From Agapanthus africanus (lineage: Eukaryota > Streptophyta > Magnoliopsida > Asparagales > Amaryllidaceae): a stretch of DNA of 64,000 bases. Below are positions 56,110-64,000 of this stretch, piece by piece. Under the pieces are notes generated by a model. It was not told the origin of the DNA. It saw only the letters and a program-made list of their open reading frames with translations, and searched no databases. Position numbers and translations under genes: made by a program. The stretch spans positions 318,502,654 through 318,566,653 of the forward strand of contig JASDDO010000004.1 in the NCBI GenBank assembly GCA_030015575.1, written 5' to 3'. How positions within the stretch are numbered: position 1 is the first letter of the stretch; every line of letters starts with the position of its first letter.

Positions 56110-56620
56110 ACCTCGTTAAAAGACACTTATAGGGTCCTCTCGACCTTGTAAGGAGAAACCACCTGCGTGAGATCCTTACGACTCACAAAGGAGCTGCACA
56201 CTTAGGGATCCTCACGATTCCTAAGGAGAAAAAACACACTTACGAGATCCTCACGACTCGTAAGGAGAATTCTCTTATGGGACCCTCACGGCTCATGAGA
56301 TTTGAAAGTCTTAAGTTACAGAAACCTAAACCTGTTCTTAAGCAAATCCTCCACAACCTCCGATATTGCCCTACAAGCGGCTCCATGCTGACCCTTGTAT
56401 ACAATCCACGGGCGCGAATTAACACTTCCCCAACAGAGTCCAACCCTTGTAGGTCCTCTCGACCCATAAGGGGAAAGTCCTCTTGTAGGATCCTTACGAC
56501 TTACAGAGGAGCACACACTTAGGAATCCTCACGATCCCTAAGGAGAAAATACACCTGCAAGATCCTCACGACTTGTAGGGAGAAATACCTTCGCGAGACC
56601 CTTACGGCTCATGAAGTCAA
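56110..56620 (+). repeat. GATCCTYACGACTCRTAAGGAGA-type units (about 11)
   Basis: Imperfect 35-50 bp units, each a short hairpin-like phrase CTTACGACTC...GTAAGGAG. This is the same module as in element B (29205-29430, reverse) and the remnant at 11600-11750. Confidence 0.85.
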
Positions 56621-56639
56621 AAGCCTTGGTTAACAGGAC

Positions 56640-57060
56640 CCTTAACCCTGTTTGCTGAGCAACCTTTGTTCATTATCAACAAAGGCAAATGATGATTCGC
56701 TCCTGGCAACATTCCAGTAGTAGCGATGCTGATGCCGAGATCGGTGCCTAAAATCCAAGCTTGCGGTGAGAAGGTCAGCAAGCCAAACATGCCTGCAAAA
56801 TAGCCGAAATGATGGGGCAACTTGCAATAAAAAGCAGCAAGTAAAAATGAAGGCATAAAAAATAGCCGAAATGATGGGGCAACTCGCAATAAAAAGCAGC
56901 GAGCAGAAAATAAATAAATAGCCGAAATGATTGGGCACCGCGAAAAATAGCCGAAATGATTGGGCAATCGCGATTTTCGCGATATAAAAGCTGAAATGAT
57001 AGAGCATCGCGGAAAAAGAAATAAAATAAAAATAAAATTTATGCCCTACAGGTGATATTC
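56640..57060 (+). repeat. Modules shared with element B (77-bp unit and AGCCGAAATGAT units)
   Basis: 56680-56760 is one copy of the 77-bp unit; 56805-57010 holds five units of AATAGCCGAAATGATNGGGC followed by AACTCGCAATAAAAAGC. In element B the same two modules occur in the same order (in reverse), 29580-30050. Confidence 0.82.
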
Positions 57061-57312
57061 CATCACACCCTGTACACAATCCAAGGGCGTAAACAAAAAA
57101 GGGATCATACTTCTCCCCCAGGTTTCATCAGAAGAAGAAGCCAAGTCTCGATGGGCCACAAGCGACCTAGAGATCATCCAAACACTCGTCTCGTAACAAC
57201 GGACATGACTTCAAACGAAACGGAACAGCGGCAACCCCCAGTTCCATGACTCGGTGATATACACATCACCAAGAGTCAAACCTCCATTCCGCGAAATGCG
57301 GATACAATCAAC

Positions 57313-58113
57313 AAACTTCCTGGTTACGTGGAAAGCGGATAACGTCACTCTTTGACCCCGTGGAAAACGTCCAGAGCGGATCCTGGTCCTCGCAGAGCAT
57401 GGCAGCGAACCCATGCGAAGCATCCAGAGCGGAGCCTAGTCCTCGCCTAACGCGGCAGTGAACCCGTGTGAAGCATCTAGTGCAAACTTCCTGGTTACGT
57501 GGAAAGCGGATAACGTCACTCTTTGACCCCGTGGAAAACGTCCAGAGCGGATCCTGGTCCTCGCAGAGCATGGCAGTGAACCCATGCGAAGCATCCAGAG
57601 CGGAGCCTAGTCCTCGCCTAACGCGGCAATGAACCCGTGTGAAGCATCTAGTGCAAACTTCCTGGTTACGTGGAAAGCGGATAACGTCACTCTTTGACCC
57701 CGTGGAAAACGTCCAGAGCGGATCCTGGTCCTCGCAGAGCATGGCAGTGAACCCATGCGAAGCATCCAGAGCGGAGCCTAGTCCTCGCCTAACGCGGCAA
57801 TGAACCCGTGTGAAGCATCTAGTGCAAACTTCCTGGTTACGTGGAAAGCGGATAACGTCACTCTTTGACCCCGTGGAAAACGTCCAGAGCGGATCCTGGT
57901 CCTCGCAGAGCATGGCAGTGAACCCATGCGAAGCATCCAGAGCGGAGCCTAGTCCTCGCCTAACGCGGCAGTGAACCCGTGTGAAGCATCTAGTGCAAAC
58001 TTCCTGGTTACGTGGAACGTGGATAACGTCACTCTTTGACCCCGTGGAAAACGTCCAGAGCGGAGCCTGGTCCTCGCCAAGCACGGCAGTGAACCCGTGT
58101 GAAGCATCCAGAG
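57313..58113 (+). repeat. 171-bp tandem array (4.7 copies)
   Basis: Units begin AAACTTCCTGGTTACGTGGA at 57313, 57484, 57655, 57826 and 57997 (last one shortened), each exactly 171 bp. They are nearly identical to each other and to the two copies in the LTR. Within each unit a ~75-bp half (AGAGCGGAKCCTRGTCCTCG) is itself duplicated. The 258-residue antisense open frame here is an artefact of a period divisible by three. Confidence 0.95.
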
Positions 58114-58314
58114 CAAATACCGGACTGTGGAGTCCTTAAAATCCACGGACTATGATGTCCTTAACCTCGACCGTGATGTCTTAAAACTAACGATCAACCA
58201 CCCCGATTCCCTACGGATTTTGCCTTGGTTTAAGGGTACATCTCTTCACTCCTTTGATACCTGGCGTTGTAATTCTTCAACGTCTTCAGAGAGGTGACGG
58301 GTCCCTGCAACCGC

Positions 58315-58530
58315 ACATCGGACTGTGGAGTCCCTAAATCCACGGACTATGAGGTCCTTAACCTTGACCGTGATGTCTTAAAACTAACATCGGACTGTGG
58401 AGTCCTTAAATCCACGGACTATGAGGTCCTTAACCTTGACCGTGATGTCTTAAAACTAACATCGGACTGTGGAGTCCTTAAACCCACGGACTATGAGGTC
58501 CTTAACCTTGACCGTGACGTCTTTAAACTA
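58315..58530 (+). repeat. 72-bp tandem repeat, three copies
   Basis: Units start ACATCGGACTGTGGAGTCCT at 58315, 58387 and 58459. Each contains three GTCCTTAA phrases like those of the 27-bp arrays, so it is probably an older derivative of them. Confidence 0.88.
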
Positions 58531-58589
58531 CGATACCTGGAGAGATCCCTAACCCCGTGAAATACGGAAAAAGGTGATCACACCCGGCA

Positions 58590-58790
58590 CTTGCAGGCCC
58601 TCACGACCTGTAAGGAAGAAAAACTCTCTTGAGATCTTTACGACTCTCAGGGGAAAACCCGCTTAAGGATCTTCACGATCTTTAAGAAGAACTCACACCT
58701 ATGGGATCCTTTCGACCTATAAGGAGAAAAACTCCTTATGAGACCCTCGTGGCTCATAAGATGCAAAAGCCTTAGGAAACAGATCCTAAC
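58590..58790 (+). repeat. Second block of CTTACGACTC-type units
   Basis: About five units as in 56110-56620, ending with GCAAAAGCCTTAGGAAACAG. Confidence 0.78.
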
Positions 58791-58894
58791 CCTGAATCCT
58801 AAGCCACGGCCGTCTTGCAAGAAGATTAAGATAGATTATCCGAAGAATGCATTCAATGAAAAGGAGACACGTCACTGAGAGAAAAATTGTATCT

Positions 58895-58900
58895 TTTATT
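58895..58900 (-). terminator. Poly(A) signal of the antisense PMD gene
   Basis: The minus strand reads AATAAA about 100 bp after the stop at 59000. A second upstream AT-rich element (TTTTGTACATACTC) lies before it. This is the expected distance for a plant 3' end. Confidence 0.65.
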
Positions 58901-58999
58901 CATGACCCAAAACGGATACAAAATACAATTCAAAATAAAAAAAAAAAAGAGATACTCTTATTCATGAGTATGTACAAAAAGAAAAAAAGATACAAGTCC

Positions 59000-61900
59000 T
59001 CAAGCCGGCGGGCGGTGCAATAATTTCACCAGCTCATCATTTTGTTGTTGAGCTATGGCTTCGTGACGCAAGATCTCCATAAGACGCGCCTCCGCCTGAG
59101 CTTGCTGGGCCTGATATGAAGCGAGCCGGGCTTCAAGCTCCTTTTCAGTGGCCTTATGAGCCTCAACCCTCTCGCGAGTAAACGTGGCGGCTTTATCAAG
59201 AGCCACCACCTCTGTGATGGACTCCTGAAGCACCCGCCATAGCTCATATGCTTTATTGGCTTTGGCTGTAAGACTGGCCTGAAGCTCGCCCAACGCCTTG
59301 GAGGCTAGCTCCCTCTCCGAGAACTTGCGGCCAAGTCTCTTCTCGCACGACGTCATGTTGGCCGCATGTCGCGCTATCAGACCCCGCAACTCCGCTTTTG
59401 CAGCCACAGCTTCTGAAGAAAGGCGAGAACATTCAAGGGCGTGCAGACAAGCCTCCACCTTCCTACAGAACTCTACCCAGACCCGCACCACCTCCTCGCT
59501 ATGATAAGTGGCGAGAAAAGGGAGGGAGCCGTTAGCTTCAGCGGCGAACGCTTCGGCCGTGGTTGCACTACCAGCACGGAGCTCTTCGATGAAAGAAGAT
59601 AAGGAGACCAGGCTCAGTTGGGCCAAGCGCTCTGAAACCCGCAAAGCGTAGGGGCCGGACGGCATCACAATGCGCGATTCCAAAGCCATGGAGACTGGCA
59701 GGGCTGTTCAGATTTGGCAGATGTTAGTAAAACTTTTAAACACAGGATGAACGAGACTATGATAAAATGTCACTCACCGACAGTCATGCACGTAGAAGCT
59801 GAAGGTTCCCCTGGCCCTTCAACGACCTCGACCTCATCATCGGCTTCCAGAACTATAAGAGACATTAACGTCATTTCACAAAATAGTGACAATGCTATGA
59901 TAAAAAAAAAATGACGAATGACACTAACCCTGCCCGGAGGAAAGGATGATACGTTGAGGGGGAATCGCCTGCGGGGCTGCCATCTCCAATAGACGCTGAA
60001 ATGATTGGCGAGGAGATAGATCCGCGATCGTGGCTGCCAAACCGCGTAACTCTGGAAAAGATAAAAGATTTTAGACCACGAAAGGGTTACTAAATTAAAA
60101 CGCAGAAGGATACCTTCGACACTCCTCCCATTCTGAGCCGGGGGGATAGCAGCCTCGACGGTCTCCGCCGTAACCTCAGGCTCCAACAAAGGGAGAGTAG
60201 TCCCGACTACCCCACTTCCAGCCTTTGGGCCACCCTCAGCAAGAGTCATTGGGATGGCGGCCTCCATAAGAGCATCCCCCGAAGGGGCAAGCACTCCCTG
60301 ATCAAGAGCCGCCGCTGGAGGTTCTATCACGAGAGGAGCAACCTCATCAGCCCCTTCCACGCCTAGCAAGGCCTCGTTGAGAACTTCGGCGGGCTTTAGC
60401 TTTAAGGGGCCAGTAGGAAGCTCCCCCAGCGTTGAAGATTCTGCACGGTTCAAATAAAAATAATGATACATACCCACGAGCATAAATAATCGAAAAGACT
60501 ACAAAAAAAAAGCACAGCGTACCTATGCGCAAAGAGGCCCTTAACATGGCTTCTTCAAGCCGCTTTTCCTTCTCAAGGAGATAAGCTCGCCGAGGCTTAA
60601 GGGTAGACTCATGACCACCGGTCCATAGAGAAAGTGCATCAGCTGCATCCTCTGAAGCGACCTGCTTCAAAGCCCTTTCCCCCCATTCCTCCAAAGGGCC
60701 GATAAATCGCCGCCGAATCCACGAAGGGTCCTCGTAAAAAATTACAGCGGGATACGACTTCCTCGGAACCTTGGCATCATGGGACGGGTCTTGCGAACGC
60801 CGTAAGGCCTCAGCCAGTTGTGCGGCCTCCTCGTCAGCCGAACTCGGAAGAAGGAGTGCAGTATCAGACGCGGGCAAGGCCAAGGGATCGTCGTCAAGGA
60901 TAGGCTCAGATTCCATCACAGAGTCGAGCGGGGTAGTAGCCACTTTCTTTCGTCGCTTAGACCCAGGGCCGGTCGCCGAAGATGGCCGCTTCCTCCCTCG
61001 CGAAGCCTTAGGGCGACGCTGGCCCACATCGCCTTCGATGCCTTCGTCCCTGGAAGACGTCGGCGTCGTCGACGCTGCGGGAGGCGGCACCGCCACCGGC
61101 AGAGATGCCACTACTGGAGCCCTTCTACTCCGCGACCGAGAACCCAAGGGCATACCAGCTGTCGGAGTAAGGTCCACCCCGGACTCCCCTGGAATGAGCG
61201 CAGTGCCGATCTCTCTCAAAGGAAAGCGGACTGGAACCCTCGGTCGTAACCCAGTCCCGGGAGCTAGAAGAGGGACATCTCCACCAAGAAACACCCTCCT
61301 TTCCTCAATAATGACCGGGTTGACTCGATGAAGATACCAGCCCGTAAATGCACCCACACATCGGGGCATGTACTCGGCTTCGGGGACCATGAAATGGGAG
61401 CCGGTGTTCAGCCGCATAAAATGATGAGCGGCATCGCGAACAGCATCGAGCGAAGGGATCGGGGCAATTATAAAAGCCTCAAAAGGAACGCCTTGGTCGT
61501 ATCCAAGCTGCCGGGCAAATCGGTGCGGATTGTACCGCATAAAAAGAGCTGCACTATCCTGGCGGAACACCAAGTAGCCCGGTCTAATTGAATACAAATG
61601 TATGGCCTCCCGAGGCTTCAGAGAAGGTGCGCCGTCCTTTGACCGGTCCCAAAGTTGCTGAACGGGCTCCGAAGGAGAAGAAAGAACTCGATCATTAAAG
61701 ACTAACCCGCCAGCGGTGGCGTGAGGGGAAATCAGCACCCGAATAGCCCCTAACTGAGTTGGATCGGCAGCAGAAGCACCCACCAGTCGCATGAGTCGCG
61801 GGAAGGTATAGGCATCGTAAAAAGCGGGCCTCTGATGCATAGCGAAAGACCCCAGCACGTGCATCTCAATCCATGATGTGAAGTAATGAAGAGAAAAGTT

Positions 61901-63115
61901 CACTACGTCCACACCAGGCGTAGAGGTATTAGCTGCGGTGCCCAATCCATTATAGAGGTGCGCCAAGGCTGGGATACCGATGGCCAACCGCGTCCCTTCA
62001 GCAATACGATGAGCCGGGTAGATGACCGAGGCTCTCATGAAGCGGCGATGCATCGGGATAACAAACCAGCTAAGCCAAACACTGATAAACCCCACAAAAA
62101 ACGTCTCCTCATCCATACCGGGTGCTGCAATGGACTCAAAAGGCATCGGCGACACGATGGGGATATAATATTGTGGCAAGTCCGATTCAGCAGTCGGTAG
62201 CCTCTTCGGACCAAATCCAAAGGGGTCTCCAATGTTAGCAAACTTCGGAGCAGTCTTCGATACGGCGTCCTCACGAAGGAAACGAGCGATGAAGCTCTTG
62301 AAAGTAACGCCCTGCTCTTCGGACTCGGTGAACAATCGGTCGAAGATACCTAGGGCCTTGATCAAACTGGGGCGCTTATGGCGAATGGCATTCTCAGTAG
62401 ACAGACCGTCAACTGGGGCAGACTCGGGCTCAAAAACGTACTCGTCAGGAGGCAACAACTCCTCGTACAGAGTACCCCTTATCGGCAACCCCGAGATTTC
62501 ATAGAATTCGGCCAAAGAAATCGAAACCTCTCGATCTCCCAGAATGAAAGTATTGGTAGGAAGATTCCACTGGTTCAAAAACGCCTTGACCCACCAGGCA
62601 TGTGGGGACTTGTAATGGAATAGCGACGCGTATACGGCCTGATAAAGCCCAACTTTCTGCAATCGCGCCCGATGGGCAGAAAGGATGTAGCGAGCCCAAA
62701 GAAGGTAGCCCGTAGGATGCCTGGGAGTGAGCCCTATCTTATAAATCTGCCCCCACGGGTGGGCCTCACCCTGGCAAACGCGCCGTCCCAAGATGTCTAT
62801 AGCCGGGATCGGATGGTTCGGAATGCCGGTCGTCGAAGGCTCCAGTCTCCCCGTTGGAGTCCAATTGGGCATTTCCACGGCGAAAGCTGTCCTTGGAGGG
62901 TCCATCGGTAAAAATGGGAAAGTAGGCTCCGTTGGCACCGCGCAAAGAAAACTCCTGCGACCCTGAATAATCTGACTGTACCAAGGTCCCCATTGAAGAA
63001 GGTTGGCGCAGTTCGGGTCATGGGCTCTAATCATCGCCATCGCCTCTTCATCAGACGGTGACTGAGGAAAGGCCGCCTCCGAGCGAGAGAAAGGGAAGCG
63101 TGGAGCAGAAGTCAT
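59000..63115 (-). CDS. Plant-mobile-domain (PMD) protein, antisense five-exon gene in Tat element D
   Basis: Five minus-strand exons are supported by frame and GT-AG borders: 63115-60523, 60440-60114, 60051-59929, 59852-59778 and 59703-59000. They total 3822 nt, 1273 residues. All four introns (75-84 nt) are phase 1. ATG 63115 is chosen because a TTTATTGGTTTTCAG acceptor lies six bases upstream, so the open frame above it is probably leader. The N-terminus (LLQWGPWYSQI) and residues ~130-560 match the aminotransferase-like plant mobile domain (HYKSPHAWWVKAFLNQWN; VSISLAEFYEISGLPIRG). Then come a Pro/Ser/Arg-rich linker with a nuclear-localisation-like GSKRRKKV (~715), an acidic segment, and a C-terminal coiled coil (~1170-1260, Ala/Glu/Gln-rich). 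PMD proteins occur as host genes (MAIL1/MAIN family) and in transposable elements, and antisense extra ORFs are known in Tat elements. Function is unknown; a nuclear role is inferred. Confidence 0.82.
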
Positions 63116-63300
63116 CGCACCTGAAAACCAATAAAGGAAGACCGTTAGAAGAAAAGTCGGCAACGTACATTCATGCATGAACATGAAGACTAAGTAAAGA
63201 AAGCAAAAACAAAGCTTCCTGGGACCATTGGCTACAAAACACATGGGCTCCACAGAATCCGGATGACGGCGCATTTATAATAAGGCCAAAACGTTACAAT
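63116..63300 (-). promoter_or_regulatory. Putative 5' leader and proximal TATA of the PMD gene
   Basis: The minus strand has a 3' splice site (TTGGTTTTCAG, AG at 63121-63122), implying a leader intron whose donor is uncertain; GTCCCA near 63225 is one option. A TATA-like TTATTATAAATG lies at about 63272-63284, 160 bp upstream of the start codon. Confidence 0.45.
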
Positions 63301-63359
63301 AAGACAAAGGGAATGTCCGCATTTAATAAAAGGTGGTAACCATGCAAATTCCCCTCAAC

Positions 63360-63890
63360 GAGAGCTGTCTAGGGCTCTACAGAGAACCCAACAAAATCAA
63401 GGGAATTAAATTCCCACAGAGGGCATCATTACAAAATCCCCATTGCATTAATGGCAGAAGAACCGCCTCGAGCCGAGAGACCCCAGAGATTCTCTGTGTG
63501 AAGAAATCGAGTTCTTCGCTGGAATTTAATTCCTTACTAAGGAAAGGGAATTAAATTCCCAGAAACAGTTTGAATGGAATTAAATTCCATGGGTTTGAAC
63601 CGCCATCATCATCTCCCTAAGGGATCGTCTAAACCCTAAGTGATCTACTGCGGGAAGTCAAGTGGTCCCATATTTTGGTTAAATTACTTGAAGAAAAAAT
63701 GGGTTCTTTGCGAAACCCTTAATGTGGATTTGAAATCCAAAGACTTCTTTCAAAGACAAAGGCGCTTTGGCCGTTCGACACCATTACCTGAGGAAAAAGG
63801 GCCCTTTTCGGACAGAGTTAAACTCTGGAAAATCTTAAAACAGAGAACTAAGTTCTGGAAGAAGAGAATTAAATTCTCAAAGAAAAGTTC
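63360..63890 (-). repeat. TTTAA-centred palindromes upstream of the PMD gene
   Basis: At least eight palindromes of the type seen in the Tat LTR: GGGAATTAAATTCCC (63402, 63547), TGGAATTAAATTCCA (63574), GGATTTGAAATCC (63727), AGAGTTAAACTCT (63816), AGAACTAAGTTCT (63842) and AGAATTAAATTCT (63864). In minus orientation they lie downstream of a strong TATA box, as in the LTR. Confidence 0.8.
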
Positions 63891-63939
63891 TCAGGGGAAG
63901 AAGACGAGCAAGGTGAAGGCTCCTATGAAGAGACAGAGC

Positions 63940-63947
63940 TATTTATA
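63940..63947 (-). promoter_or_regulatory. Distal antisense TATA box
   Basis: The minus strand reads TTCTATAAATAGCTCTGTCTC, very close in core and flank to the LTR TATA region at 43155-43180. Transcripts would start near 63910, about 800 bp before the PMD start codon. Confidence 0.6.
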
Positions 63948-64000
63948 GAAGATAGTGGAAACGTTTCATCTCCCCAGATCCCTAAGGGAATCCAACGGTC

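Larger units (their letters stand above)
42173..64000 (+). mobile_element. Tat-lineage Ty3/gypsy element D, autonomous-looking (runs off right edge)
   Basis: Plus strand: 5' LTR about 42173-46135, PBS 46141-46159, ORF1 46288-46992, a single gag-pol frame 47314-55509, tandem-repeat region 55600-58800, and an antisense plant-mobile-domain gene 59000-63115 with upstream sequence to the window end. The 3' LTR is not reached. The second RNase H domain and extra ORFs are hallmarks of the Tat lineage (Ogre/Retand relatives). The long frames look whole, so the insertion is probably young, but no LTR pair is available for dating. It is inserted into the leader of copia 3. Confidence 0.88.

Noticed and set aside
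57308-58084. 258-residue antisense frame with TRCFTRVHCRVRRGLGS repeats
   Set aside because: Artefact of the 171-bp array; the same false frame appears over the two copies in the LTR.
55608-58530. CRISPR-like direct repeats
   Set aside because: Units abut without unique spacers, lie in a plant retrotransposon, and show tandem-repeat drift; no cas genes.
63116-63274. N-terminal extension of the PMD protein from an upstream ATG
   Set aside because: The stretch is hydrophobic and unlike PMD proteins, and it ends in a clear 3' splice site just before the preferred ATG.

Overview
The window is plant nuclear DNA made almost entirely of nested LTR retrotransposons. The evidence is LTRs ending in TG/CA, primer-binding sites matching plant initiator-Met tRNA (TGGTATCAGAGC), a gag-pol with the Tat-lineage double RNase H arrangement, plant-type TATA boxes (CTATAAATAG) and GT-AG introns. 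No ordinary single-copy host gene, tRNA or rRNA gene was recognised. Nothing in the sequence lets me name the species. Insertions reaching four levels deep point to a large, repeat-rich genome.

Layout. 1-4863: the 5' half of a minus-strand Ty1/copia element (gag, 2 kb leader, PBS, 5' LTR) that runs off the left edge. It sits inside 4864-11321, a minus-strand chromovirus-like Ty3/gypsy element with a 4.6 kb LTR. 11322-11751: a remnant of a Tat-type element. 11752-38428: an older, broken minus-strand copia element. Its 3' LTR is split by a 20 kb non-autonomous Tat-type element (13745-33963, target duplication ATCCT on both sides). That element carries a very young non-autonomous chromovirus-like element (16793-26930, duplication GTACC, two nearly identical 3.6 kb LTRs) and a solo LTR (27248-29200, duplication GTCCC). 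38429-42172: LTR, PBS and leader of a third copia element in plus orientation. 42173-64000: a large plus-strand Tat-lineage element with a ~4 kb 5' LTR, ORF1, one 2.7 thousand-residue gag-pol frame, a long array region after pol, and an antisense gene. It runs off the right edge.

The most notable gene is the antisense one at 59000-63115. It encodes a plant-mobile-domain (PMD) protein with a clean five-exon model in which all four introns are phase 1 with GT-AG borders, followed by a poly(A) signal. Upstream of it lies a TATA box and sequence resembling the LTR promoter region in reverse.

The most notable non-coding patterns are: (i) about 31 G-boxes (CACGTG) in the Tat LTR, mostly in pairs exactly 10 bp apart; (ii) a family of short palindromes with different arms around one TTTAA/TTAAA centre, found in two Tat LTR families and upstream of the PMD gene; (iii) a paired GCCGCGG(W)2CCGCGGC palindrome module in three different elements; (iv) 27-bp and 171-bp tandem arrays shared by the Tat LTR and the region after pol, of the kind known to seed satellites.
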